Positions 7,919-15,494 of a stretch of DNA of 64,000 nucleotides are shown here, piece by piece. Positions within the stretch are counted from its first letter, which is position 1, and every line of letters begins with the position of its first letter. Source of the stretch: Sphingobacteriaceae bacterium (GTDB lineage Bacteria > Bacteroidota > Bacteroidia > Sphingobacteriales > Sphingobacteriaceae). Where the stretch lies: contig JAQSWM010000005.1 in NCBI GenBank assembly GCA_029266635.1, positions 333,255 to 397,254 of the forward strand, written 5' to 3'. The notes under the pieces were generated by a model. The model was not told where the DNA came from. It saw only the letters and a program-made list of their open reading frames with translations, and did no database searches. The position numbers were made by a program, and so were the translations under genes.

Positions 7919-8176
7919 ATGAGTAAAAATCTAATTCAGATTTGGGATAGTCTATGTCGAAAAACACCTTTTTTAGCAAGAAGAATTCACTGGTCTGATG
8001 GATACCATGCAGTCGTAGAAGCTATCGATTGCGATAAGATGCCATATGGCACCGCTTATGGCTATGCAGTTGCTGGTGGACAGCCTACTAACCACTTTGA
8101 ATACGATAAAAATTGGAGAGAATCCAAAGTAATCCCTTGCGGTGGTAATTATTCGTGGGAGCTGGTTGATGAATAA
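7919..8176 (+). CDS. Small hypothetical protein
   Basis: 85 residues, soluble, rich in Trp, Tyr and Gly (YGYAVAGGQPTNHFEYDKNW). It is the first plus-strand gene of the island and stands alone, convergent with the SIR2-like gene 42 bases away. No family recognised. A promoter-like TATCTTTA immediately before the ATG favours a real gene. Confidence 0.4.
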   Translation: MSKNLIQIWDSLCRKTPFLARRIHWSDGYHAVVEAIDCDKMPYGTAYGYAVAGGQPTNHFEYDKNWRESKVIPCGGNYSWELVDE

Positions 8177-8218
8177 TGGTTCTTTGGAAGAGGATTTAGC
8201 CCTATGCAGTACAATTAA

Positions 8219-9226
8219 TCAATTTGGGAACAGCGATGCTGAATCTATAAACTCTATTTCAGGCTTGTAGTTGTTAAACTGCATAAGAATATTGTATTTT
8301 TCGTTTTTCAGCTCGATCTCGCTTCGATCTTTCGTGTATATTGATATTACCAATGCTCTATTGCTCTGCCGTAATGCGTCTACGATATGTGAATCGAATG
8401 CCGAAAGACTGTTTCCATAAACTATGACCGCAGACTTCTTATGCTCTTTGAGTTTATCAAGGCAAAAAGATAGATAGTTGCTTCTGTGGATTGAACTTAG
8501 TTTATCTGCTCCACTACCTTCTGTTATAAATAGAGGAAAGTTGCCCTTTTGAATTTCTGAAGATATTCTTTCAATAAGTTCTTCTTCATCCTTTTTTATT
8601 TTCAAATCAAAAATGTCACGATTAAAAATAAAAAGAGCTCCATGCAAGTAATGAACGCTCTTTAGCTTCAATTCCTGATATGGCATAAACTGAGTGTAAC
8701 CGGGAGATGAGTTACCCCAAAAATAATCATGATAAACACCAGACTTGGTCTTCTCCCGACTAATATCATTCGCCACCATTATGATATGGTAAAGATAGAG
8801 ATCATAATTTGTTGAATAGATGTCGCCGAAATCTGCTAGTTGGCTTGTGATCTTCTTTATTCTGTCCCAATCAATATCAGTTGCACGGGGGTGGACTTCT
8901 TTTATAGACTCAATCAAGCCATTTTTTAATTCTTGGATTGCCTCGTCGATCAACTCTGTTGGCAAGTTCAAAATTGAATTGACTTTACTTGCGCTCGTTA
9001 AAAACTTCAGAATTAATTCAAAGTTTGTGGTGTCAAATTGTTGAAACAGATTCGAGAAAGGCTCATGTGTTTTGCTAATAAAAGTTTTAAAAAGTGACTG
9101 ATATCGAAAGTTATCTGATAATGAAATACTAAATCCATTTCCAATTAGAAGATCAGGATTCTCGTATTTCGATTTCAGTTGTTCCCATTGTCTAATTCCA
9201 AGACTATTTAAACTTTCAATATCCAT
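8219..9226 (-). CDS. SIR2-like protein, DUF4917 type
   Basis: 335 residues. The motif order fits a SIR2-like NAD-binding fold: LLIGNGFSIS with GNG at 29-31, STNYD at 138-142, HYLHGA with H195 as candidate catalytic base, and VIVYGNSLSAFDSHI at 268-281. This corresponds to DUF4917, a divergent SIR2-like family. SIR2-like proteins in bacterial defence systems deplete NAD+ after phage infection; that this one does so is inference from its class and island position. It stands alone, with no helicase or Argonaute partner next to it. Confidence 0.7.
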   Translation of the reverse strand: MDIESLNSLGIRQWEQLKSKYENPDLLIGNGFSISLSDNFRYQSLFKTFISKTHEPFSNLFQQFDTTNFELILKFLTSASKVNSILNLPTELIDEAIQELKNGLIESIKEVHPRATDIDWDRIKKITSQLADFGDIYSTNYDLYLYHIIMVANDISREKTKSGVYHDYFWGNSSPGYTQFMPYQELKLKSVHYLHGALFIFNRDIFDLKIKKDEEELIERISSEIQKGNFPLFITEGSGADKLSSIHRSNYLSFCLDKLKEHKKSAVIVYGNSLSAFDSHIVDALRQSNRALVISIYTKDRSEIELKNEKYNILMQFNNYKPEIEFIDSASLFPN

Positions 9227-9283
9227 TACTTATTTTGTTGTTAAGAACGATTGACGCTGCCATAGGTAAAAATGTTAAGTATA

Positions 9284-9655
9284 CTATTTTGTATTTATCA
9301 AGATGTATAGCTGAACAATCTGCTTAGGATCGTGCACCACTATTTCCGGTTTTCCTTTATAATCGATCAGCTTACCAGTGACAGAGATCTTTTTATCTTT
9401 CAATTCTTGCTCCGGTGCATATTTAAATAGAGCCTTTGCTTTAGGCTCGATCATCACGACCAGTAAGTGGTTGGGATATGAACCGCCTAGATTCAATAAG
9501 ATCATCCCGTTATCGAAAGCTTTCGCAGAATAGACCTTTTCTATAATAATTACAGAATCTCCTATGTGTTTTGAAGCATCGGCAGCTGCAATTTGGGTTT
9601 GGCTAAAAGCTCCCAAAGAGCAAAAGCTGATCAACATTGTATATAGAAACTTCAT
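9284..9655 (-). CDS. Secreted OB-fold-like protein
   Basis: 123 residues from the ATG at 9655; an upstream in-frame start at 9700 would add 15 residues inside the SRAP gene and bury the signal peptide. The signal peptide is MKFLYTMLISFCSLGAFSQ. The rest reads as a five-stranded barrel: HIGDSVIIIEKV, then GMILLNLGG, then KKISVTGKLIDYKGKPEIVV, the pattern of tRNA_anti-like OB folds. It starts one base after the SRAP stop, so translation is coupled. A secreted OB fold beside a DNA-repair gene is an odd pairing. Confidence 0.6.
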   Translation of the reverse strand: MKFLYTMLISFCSLGAFSQTQIAAADASKHIGDSVIIIEKVYSAKAFDNGMILLNLGGSYPNHLLVVMIEPKAKALFKYAPEQELKDKKISVTGKLIDYKGKPEIVVHDPKQIVQLYILINTK

Positions 9656-9656
9656 T

Positions 9657-10340
9657 TTAACAGATTTTAAATTTCTCTTGGTACTCTTCAACGTCACCAA
9701 CCTTTTTCACTGGATAAAAATCCAAAAACTCATTGGGGACTGGCTCTAACGCCTTTTTACGTTCTTCAAAGGAGAGTTCCTGGTCCAGCCATATCTTCGC
9801 TGTTTCCGTGGTAAGAAATGCAGGCATTCTCCCCTTAGTATTATGAATTTCAGCCATTAACGTGTTAGCAGGAAGGGTTATAATGCTACAGCTTGGTGTA
9901 AACTCACCCGTTGTCGGATTTTTCCAAACTTGCCACAGTCCAGCCATTAACGTGAAGCGGCTGTTCTTAGCTCTTATCAGGTGTGGCTTACTTCCTTTCT
10001 TTTTCACTGGATCTTCGTACTGCCACTCATAGAAGCCGTTTGTTATAAATAAACAATGTTTCTTGCCTATGAGGGGCTTCCACAAGCCCGATTCCTCCAG
10101 CCTTTCAATCGTCGCATTAAATGTGCTCATTTTAAAGTCCGGCAATCCGGTCTTCGAATACGGAGGAATAACACTCCATGTAAAATACTGAAGAGTATCA
10201 GGTTTGGTGTTCGTGATAACAGGTACCTTTAAAGTTGGAGGTACATTGATATGTGCTGGCACATTTTCTTCTCCCTCATATTTTACCTGGAGCACTGTTG
10301 TTATTTCTTCCGTCTCGGGTATATCTATTCTTCCACACAT
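9657..10340 (-). CDS. yedK: SRAP domain protein (abasic-site crosslinker)
   Basis: 227 residues, full length. Catalytic Cys2 follows the initiator Met (MCGRIDIPE). The other SRAP residues are visible: N75 in TFNATIE, E106 in GFYEW and H166 in AEIHNTKGRMP. The family (E. coli YedK, human HMCES) forms a thiazolidine crosslink through Cys2 to abasic sites in single-stranded DNA and protects them. It is adjacent to a small gene (10344-10565) and close to the umuDC-like pair, so this stretch is a DNA-damage tolerance cluster. Confidence 0.95.
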   Translation of the reverse strand: MCGRIDIPETEEITTVLQVKYEGEENVPAHINVPPTLKVPVITNTKPDTLQYFTWSVIPPYSKTGLPDFKMSTFNATIERLEESGLWKPLIGKKHCLFITNGFYEWQYEDPVKKKGSKPHLIRAKNSRFTLMAGLWQVWKNPTTGEFTPSCSIITLPANTLMAEIHNTKGRMPAFLTTETAKIWLDQELSFEERKKALEPVPNEFLDFYPVKKVGDVEEYQEKFKIC

Positions 10341-10343
10341 ATA

Positions 10344-10565
10344 TTATATATAATGATTTTCTATTTCAGTGGTTATTTTGCTTATGCTATCTAGGTCTAA
10401 AGTGCCGTTTATCTGCTCCCAAAACTCTCCATTATTGAAGACTTGGGTGACAGTCTTACCATCAATCATTACTTGATAGACACTACTTAAACTTGGGATG
10501 ACTAATAGTTCGGTTACTCTATCATCCCCATAAAGCCTTGCTTTGATATAAAAAGACTCATCCAT
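10344..10565 (-). CDS. Small hypothetical protein
   Basis: 73 residues, soluble, beta-strand rich at the start (MDESFYIKARLYGDDRVTELLVIP), acidic helix at the end. Its stop is 3 bases before the SRAP start, so the two are co-transcribed with the OB-fold gene. No family recognised; a regulator or accessory to YedK is only a guess. Confidence 0.5.
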   Translation of the reverse strand: MDESFYIKARLYGDDRVTELLVIPSLSSVYQVMIDGKTVTQVFNNGEFWEQINGTLDLDSISKITTEIENHYI

Positions 10566-10594
10566 ACACTAATTAACGGAATAGGTATCAAACT

Positions 10595-10643
10595 GCATAG
10601 CTGGAGGTTGAAATATTTTAATCTGCCAATCAACCTGTTATGC
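10595..10643. promoter_or_regulatory. Inverted repeat in the SRAP/umuD divergent promoter
   Basis: Two nested arms pair perfectly: GCATA (10595-10599) with TATGC (10639-10643), and AGGTTGA (10605-10611) with TCAACCT (10630-10636), around an AT-rich centre. It lies between the start at 10565 (minus) and the UmuD-like start at 10713 (plus), so a dimeric regulator bound here could control both directions. A damage-response operator is inference. Confidence 0.5.
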
Positions 10644-10712
10644 TTTTAAAACTTGATGACGGCAAACAGTTTACTAAAAATATTAGTATTATTGTTGCCC
10701 ACTCACTGCAAT

Positions 10713-11159
10713 ATGATACGAAATATACAGCCAGTACGCTCTATAGAGTTAGAGCCTCTAGAAAACCCAGGTGAAGTTTCAGGATTCAAATCTCCTGCAG
10801 CTGACTATGAAGAGCAGCGGTTGAATATCATGCAAAGGCTTGTTAAGGACCCCACAAACACTTACTACTGGGAGTCTGAAAACAACGATATGATCCTCTT
10901 TGGGATGAAGAAAGGCACACTGTCTATAATTGATACTACCATAATTCCTAAAGGCGGAATGATTGTAGTAGCATGGCATGAGGGGAAATTTTACGTAAGA
11001 CAGCTATTAGTCCGGGGAAGAGAGATGTTTCTAACAACAGGGCTAGAGCATGGCGAGATTATCAGGCTTAATGAAACTAGCCTGATTAAAGGCGTTGTTA
11101 CTTGGAGTTGTTGTCCGCAATTGGAGTTGAAACGTCATGATAGCTCTCGTAGATTGTAA
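10713..11159 (+). CDS. UmuD-like protein lacking the catalytic Ser-Lys dyad
   Basis: 148 residues from the ATG at 10713; a longer frame from a TTG at 10653 is less likely because it adds a hydrophobic tail not found in Umu[14 protein letters not shown] (about 24-36) matches the region after the UmuD cleavage site. Where UmuD has the nucleophile in SGDSM, this protein has NNDM, placing Asp59 at the Ser position. Where UmuD has Lys97, it has Arg96 (FYVRQL). Self-cleavage and LexA-type proteolysis therefore look impossible. It overlaps umuC by 23 bases, so it probably acts as a constitutive or structural partner of that polymerase. Confidence 0.8.
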   Translation: MIRNIQPVRSIELEPLENPGEVSGFKSPAADYEEQRLNIMQRLVKDPTNTYYWESENNDMILFGMKKGTLSIIDTTIIPKGGMIVVAWHEGKFYVRQLLVRGREMFLTTGLEHGEIIRLNETSLIKGVVTWSCCPQLELKRHDSSRRL

Positions 11160-12390
11160 TAATTTTTATGCCTCTTGCGAAAGGCTGTTTAGACCGGAGC
11201 TGAGAGGTAAGCCTGTTGTTGTTTTAAGCAATAATGATGGTTGCGTAATTGCGCGAAGCAATGAGGCGAAAGCCTTAGGTGTGAAAATGGGTGCGCCCTG
11301 GCACTTAATGGATAAGGACCTTCAGGAGCAACTTACTGTCTTTAGCAGCAACTATACTTTTTATGCAGACATGAGCGCCAGGGTAATGAACAACCTAGCT
11401 CGTTTTACCGACCGTGTTGATGTTTATAGTATTGATGAGTGCTTTTTACAATTCAGCCATCATGAAGGGTTTACCGGTGGGTTGGAAAAATACTGTCATT
11501 TAATCCGAAACACGATTATTAGAAATACAGGTATTCCGGTCTCAATTGGAGTAGCCACTAGTAAGACTTTAGCTAAGATGGCTAATAAGCTAGCCAAAAA
11601 GTTCAACGGAGTTCTTGTATTAGATACCGACGAGAAGGTTACTGATGCTGTAAACTCTTATCCTGTTGAAGATCTTTGGGGTATAGGTAGAGCCAGCTCA
11701 TCAAAATTGTTAAAGCTAGGCATTAAAACCGCCGGAGAATTAAGAAATCAACCAGTTGATTGGGTAAGGAAAACCTTTACTGTTCAAGGTGAGCGGATGT
11801 GGTATGAACTATGGGGAAAATCGTGCATTCCATTAAAAGAAGTATTAGACCGGAGAAAAGGCGTTTGCACCAGCAAAGGGTTTGGGAGGCTAGTTGATGA
11901 TTATGAAGAGTTACAAGAGATTGCAACAAACTATGCTTGTAGAATAGCTGAAAAGCTTAGAAAAGACAAGTGTTGTACCACGAACCTATCAGTACGGCTG
12001 CTGACTAACCCTTTTAGAAAAGACTTACCCCAACTTTTCCCATCAGTTGTTTTATCTCTACCCTATCCTACAAACAGTACTCCTGATCTTGTAAAACATG
12101 CATTGATTGGTCTAAAAAAGATCTATCGTCCCGGATTTAAATTTTTAAAATATGAGTTGACGGCTACAGGGTTAATCCCTGAAAGTGAAGTTCAGCTTAA
12201 CATTTTTCAAGATTATAAAGGAACGAAGCATATTAAAGTAAGCAGGTTGATGGACCAGCTTAACAGCCATTATGGGAAGGGTACGCTTAGGATGGCAACT
12301 GAAGATAAAAAGCACAATTGGGATATGAGGAGGAATTTTTTGAGCCCGAACTATACGACAGATTGGAAGGATATTATAAAAGTCAGGTGA
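11137..12390 (+). CDS. umuC: Y-family DNA polymerase V catalytic subunit
   Basis: 417 residues, full length. Metal ligands are visible: D6 in [13 protein letters not shown], and D100/E101 in [10 protein letters not shown]. The fingers and little-finger regions follow, and QLNIF at about 353-357 is a beta-clamp binding motif. The C-terminus ([15 protein letters not shown]) is typical of UmuC. It copies past lesions when the replicative polymerase stalls. The start overlaps the UmuD-like gene, and the stop is 13 bases from the convergent HNH gene. Island-borne umuDC homologues are common on mobile elements. Confidence 0.95.
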   Translation: MIALVDCNNFYASCERLFRPELRGKPVVVLSNNDGCVIARSNEAKALGVKMGAPWHLMDKDLQEQLTVFSSNYTFYADMSARVMNNLARFTDRVDVYSIDECFLQFSHHEGFTGGLEKYCHLIRNTIIRNTGIPVSIGVATSKTLAKMANKLAKKFNGVLVLDTDEKVTDAVNSYPVEDLWGIGRASSSKLLKLGIKTAGELRNQPVDWVRKTFTVQGERMWYELWGKSCIPLKEVLDRRKGVCTSKGFGRLVDDYEELQEIATNYACRIAEKLRKDKCCTTNLSVRLLTNPFRKDLPQLFPSVVLSLPYPTNSTPDLVKHALIGLKKIYRPGFKFLKYELTATGLIPESEVQLNIFQDYKGTKHIKVSRLMDQLNSHYGKGTLRMATEDKKHNWDMRRNFLSPNYTTDWKDIIKVR

Positions 12391-12402
12391 GAGGCTGTCA
12401 TC

Positions 12403-12990
12403 CTATCTGTCAACTTTTACCTTTATTAATTCTTCAAATTTTGCTCCACCACACCGATAACATAAACCAGCATTTACATGATCATATTCCGGAAACCACC
12501 CTGCTCCATTACAGCGTGAGCAAGGTGTTAAGTCTGTAAGCAGATTATTACCCTCATCATAGACTTTGACCACCTCATTCAAATGAAGTTCCTGATGGCA
12601 CCAATTGCACAAAGTTGTTAAAATTTCGCTTGAATAATCCCAGGGGAGTTTATTCCTTATATAAAATCTATGATGAACTTGCAAGTGATATGGCTTTGAT
12701 GCCGATGTAATCTTAGGTAAGGCTGTAAGAACTTGTTTACCTTCTTCATTTTTTACAAAAGTAAGCTCGTCATCACCCCACCAGAAGTGGATGAGTCGTT
12801 GGTTTTTAGAATCCCAATGGTTTTCTGTGGCTGAATGGCTACAAGAAGTGCATCTGTAATCATCCCTTTTTATTATTTCCGACCGTTTATCCCTCCATTC
12901 AAGCGTCGCCAAGAGTGCTAGGTAAGGAACATATTCTCCATCAACTTCTTGCAGCAATTCGCTAAATGGTTTTGGATTCGCGGGAATCAT
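12403..12990 (-). CDS. HNH endonuclease-like zinc protein
   Basis: 195 residues from the ATG at 12990 (MIPANPKPF). The open frame extends 44 codons further, but that part coincides with a hairpin and a structured repeat, so the shorter start is preferred. Zinc and catalytic features in order: CTSC at 47-50, the HNH core LQVHHRFYIRNKLPW (HH at 106-107) with CNWCHQELH at 128-136, and a C-terminal DnaJ-like zinc finger CSRCNGAGW (157-165) to CYRCGG (177-182). Convergent with umuC. A DNA-cutting role is from the family; its target is unknown. Confidence 0.7.
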   Translation of the reverse strand: MIPANPKPFSELLQEVDGEYVPYLALLATLEWRDKRSEIIKRDDYRCTSCSHSATENHWDSKNQRLIHFWWGDDELTFVKNEEGKQVLTALPKITSASKPYHLQVHHRFYIRNKLPWDYSSEILTTLCNWCHQELHLNEVVKVYDEGNNLLTDLTPCSRCNGAGWFPEYDHVNAGLCYRCGGAKFEELIKVKVDR

Positions 12991-13045
12991 TGTCGTTTGA
13001 GGTGTTTTTTCGGAAAGTTCGTAATTTTTATGGATAGAAGAAATA

Positions 13046-13069
13046 ACCAAGCTGCTAAGCCTGGTATTT
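13046..13069 (-). repeat. 24-bp hairpin repeat, copy 1
   Basis: The 24 bases here are identical to 13999-14022. The core pairs as ACCA ... TGGT around GGCTTAGCAGC on the minus strand. This copy follows the structured element at 13082-13132 at a distance of 12 bases and is a probable terminator, though its downstream T-run is weaker than in copy 2. Confidence 0.5.
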
Positions 13070-13081
13070 CTATTGCTGATA

Positions 13082-13132
13082 GGGAGATTTTTTATAAGTA
13101 TATATAAATCAAATATTTTCAAAAAATCTCCC
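13082..13132. repeat. Structured element A (12-bp perfect inverted repeat)
   Basis: GGGAGATTTTTT pairs with AAAAAATCTCCC around a 27-base AT-rich loop containing TATATATAAA on the plus strand. A second, similar element (B) is at 15185-15237 in the same orientation. On the minus strand both are preceded by CAGCTTA and followed within 12-20 bases by a terminator-like hairpin. Element A occupies the gap between the PLD-like pseudogene and the HNH gene. Confidence 0.6.
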
Positions 13133-13163
13133 AGTAAGCTGCCTTAGTATTGAATTACAACCA

Positions 13164-13952
13164 CTAGTACCAAATCATGCGTGCTTTAACATCTTCTTTA
13201 AACGAAAACTGTAGATCGGATAGCAATTGAACAAGCTTGTAAGCTGGTAAATTCACTATATCCAGATACCAATCACAAATTCCCTTTCCATCCGCAAACG
13301 GTGCAATTTTAAAAGATTTTGGCGCAAGTTTCGCGTCAAGGTTGTCCATTAGTACCTTATCTATTCCTTTGATCGGGTACTTTAACCGTAGGTGATCTGA
13401 ATGTATCATTACGTGAAATGGAGGCACGATATCTTTAGAAAAAAGGTAACTGGTCCCTGTTATATTAGCTCCTACGAATTGAGTCAAAAGTGCATCTCTA
13501 AGCCGCTCCAAATCTTCTTCGACATCAAAGGGAATACTGCGGTCATCTCCAATGGTAGCAATGTACCTTTGGAAATAGCTGTATAACTTATCATAGCTCT
13601 CTCTATCCGAGTATTGCAAAGCGAGATCTACGGAATTTAGGTCGGAATACTCATAGAAATTCATGCTAGATACGATGGCTTCGGATTCATTAAAATAAAG
13701 TTTGGTATGGAGTCCTTCAACTTGAACCAGTTCTGCACCGTAGCTTTTTAGAACTTTATAATCCTGGGCTTTTAACTCTCTATAGTAGACTTTGATCTTT
13801 ACTCCACGTTCGAAGCTTTTTCTAAGTTCACTATGATTTTTTTCCACTGTGATAAGTTGATATATGCTGAAACGGCAATAAAGCTTTTGTTAGCTTCTGC
13901 TATAAGAGTAGAGATCTTGACACCAATCTCATTGGGGTTGATAACTTCCATG
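13164..13952 (-). pseudogene. PLD-like protein gene with two compensating frameshifts
   Basis: The ATG at 13952 starts MEVINPNEIGV and the frame then stops after 20 codons. Reading continues sensibly one frame over (about 13918 to 13815: KISTLIAEANKSFIAV, then LSQWKKIIVNLEKA), then returns to the first frame at about 13815 (FERGVKIKVYYREL) and stays open to 13164. Removing one T near 13919 and adding one A to the A-run near 13812 restores a typical phospholipase D-like N-terminus. The C-terminal part keeps one HKD-like motif (GLHTKLYFNES). Such proteins are often nucleases in islands. A GTG at 13847 could still start a 227-residue fragment. Confidence 0.65.
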
Positions 13953-13994
13953 GTTTAAATCTGGCTAAAGCGTCTTGTTTTTAAATAAATAAAA

Positions 13995-14022
13995 AAATAC
14001 CAAGCTGCTAAGCCTGGTATTT
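13995..14022 (-). terminator. Terminator of the 14046-15098 gene (24-bp repeat, copy 2)
   Basis: AAATACCA (13995-14002) pairs with TGGTATTT (14015-14022), with an inner GCT/AGC stem, and the minus strand continues into TTTTTATTTATTT. It lies 24 bases past the stop at 14046. The last 24 bases repeat those at 13046-13069 exactly. Confidence 0.75.
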
Positions 14023-14045
14023 ACCGTTTGAAGTTAGAAATGCCT

Positions 14046-15098
14046 TTAAACAAATTGATCAACAGCTTTCAATAAAACATCAGCGTTGCTATAAATATCA
14101 TCCAAGGAATTTATCTCGATTTTTGGGAAAGATTTATCACCTTGAAGGATCGCAATAGATTTCTTCTTTCCATTAAAGTGGAATCTGCAAACAGACTTCC
14201 TGTTATTGTCGTCGATCAACACAGCACAATAGCTTTGAGCATCACGTAAGAATATACGATTTATCGGTAGTTTCTGCCTCAGGATAGATTTAACCACCAT
14301 AAAAGCCTCGAGTTCCTCCTGAGTAGTCTCAACGGAATCGCCTTTTTCGTCAAGTGGCGCTTCGGTTAATGGCTCAGAATTGGCTGATTCGGTTTTTAAG
14401 GCAGACTTAAGCCTATCGTTGATCAGGTCGTTTACCAGCAATGTAAAGGCTTTCTTTGTCAAGCCAGTAAACAGTTCTAAAACTTTTTGATTGACCTGAC
14501 CGGGATAAACCTTCTTTGCAAAGTACCTGACGAAATCATCAGTTGGAGTATTCATCTCCGCTACGATGTGGTTCCTCAACTCATTCAGGTACTTCAGCTC
14601 ACTTGCGGCACTTGAAATATTACTTACGTCGAAATAGGATTTATGGAACTTTTTCAGTTCTGCGATCTCATTGTCTTTAATTTCACCTATGTTGAACTCG
14701 AAAAATGGCTTATCGTCCATTTTGTTTGGAGTGACCAAGTCTGTATAAAACCGAAAATTTAATCCATTCGTCAACAGACCGAACTTAGCTTCTGTAGTAT
14801 GGAAGTATCTAAAGAGTTGCGAGTTATGCGGATCAAGTTTCTCGCTATAATGCTTGCATTCGATAAGCATACAAGGTTTACCATCCTTTATAATGGCATA
14901 ATCTACTTTCTCGCCTTTTTTTATCCCTATATCAGCGACGAACTCGGGGCTTACCTCGAAAGGATCGAAAACATCATAGCCCAACAATTGAATAAAGGGC
15001 ATGATCAAAGCATTCTTAGTTGCTTCTTCAGTTTGGATTTGGGGACAGAGTTTTTCAACTCGTGAGGCGAATTGTAAGACGGAATCTTTGAAGTCCAT
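14046..15098 (-). CDS. Restriction-type nuclease (HsdR N-terminal-like domain)
   Basis: 350 residues. The N-terminal half has the PD-(D/E)xK signature: VDYAII with D66, then CMLIECKHY with E80 and K82, preceded by TEEATKNALIMPFIQLLGYD, which is typical of the type I restriction HsdR N-terminal family. The C-terminal third is a separate alpha/beta domain (about 265-350) joined by an acidic linker rich in Glu. Stand-alone proteins of this kind are frequent in prophages and islands; no specificity or modification subunit is nearby. It lies with the broken PLD-like gene between structured elements A and B. Confidence 0.75.
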   Translation of the reverse strand: MDFKDSVLQFASRVEKLCPQIQTEEATKNALIMPFIQLLGYDVFDPFEVSPEFVADIGIKKGEKVDYAIIKDGKPCMLIECKHYSEKLDPHNSQLFRYFHTTEAKFGLLTNGLNFRFYTDLVTPNKMDDKPFFEFNIGEIKDNEIAELKKFHKSYFDVSNISSAASELKYLNELRNHIVAEMNTPTDDFVRYFAKKVYPGQVNQKVLELFTGLTKKAFTLLVNDLINDRLKSALKTESANSEPLTEAPLDEKGDSVETTQEELEAFMVVKSILRQKLPINRIFLRDAQSYCAVLIDDNNRKSVCRFHFNGKKKSIAILQGDKSFPKIEINSLDDIYSNADVLLKAVDQFV

Positions 15099-15150
15099 TA
15101 TAAGGTGATTAGGTTAGGTGAATGAAGTTATCAATTATTTATAAACAAAA

Positions 15151-15172
15151 GAAAAATCCTTGCAACGAAGGA
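15151..15172 (-). terminator. Terminator-like hairpin downstream of element B
   Basis: TCCTT (15157-15161) and AAGGA (15168-15172) pair, and the minus strand continues TTTTTCTTTTG. It lies upstream of the nuclease start at 15098, so it cannot end that gene's mRNA. It suggests a short transcript made from the element B region. Confidence 0.45.
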
Positions 15173-15184
15173 ACGTCTAGAACT

Positions 15185-15237
15185 GGGGAGATTTTTAAAA
15201 TTCGTATATATAAAAAGAAATATCCAAAAATCTCCCC
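15185..15237. repeat. Structured element B (12-bp perfect inverted repeat)
   Basis: GGGGAGATTTTT pairs with AAAAATCTCCCC around a 29-base loop. Relative to element A it keeps the GGGAGATTTTT arms, an ATATTT word and TTTATATATAC in the loop (minus-strand reading), and CAGCTTA a few bases before the arm. Length and orientation also match, so A and B are related copies about 2.1 kb apart. Confidence 0.6.
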
Positions 15238-15494
15238 ATCGGCTAAGCTGAAGTTTCGCTGTCTTTATTGCGGATCTTTATCTAGTAAGATATAGTATAT
15301 AGTGTTGAGAATTCGAGGCATCGAACTCTCCGAAATAAAAGTTCAGCCCATGAGCTGGAAAAGCGGTTTTTTCTTGTAGAACCCATGAAATTTTCGTATC
15401 TTTATTCTACTTCAAAGGCAATAGACTTGGTCAGAGTCATTGTAGATCCTTCGAGAACTTAGATCTTTTATTTTTTTATTTAATTCTATACAGT

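Larger units (their letters stand above)
15099..15494. other. Divergent intergenic region with structured DNA
   Basis: 396 bases without a gene. It contains a terminator-like hairpin at 15151-15172, structured element B at 15185-15237, and an imperfect hairpin at 15307-15330 (GAGA-TTCGA around GGCA, pairing with TCGAA-TCTC). AT-rich stretches near 15280-15300 and 15380-15400 could hold promoters for both directions. A small minus-strand RNA ending at 15151 is possible. Confidence 0.4.

Noticed and set aside
10653..10712. Extended start of the UmuD-like protein with a hydrophobic N-terminus
   Set aside because: The first codon is TTG, UmuD proteins lack such an extension, and the ATG at 10713 gives the usual family length.
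12991..13122. 44-residue N-terminal extension of the HNH protein at 12403-12990
   Set aside because: It overlaps a 24-bp hairpin repeat and half of structured element A, and the remaining protein already starts normally for the family.
13800..13850. Programmed ribosomal frameshift in the PLD-like gene
   Set aside because: The A-run is not in the X-XXY-YYZ register and a second, opposite shift upstream is also needed, so ordinary mutation or sequence error fits better.
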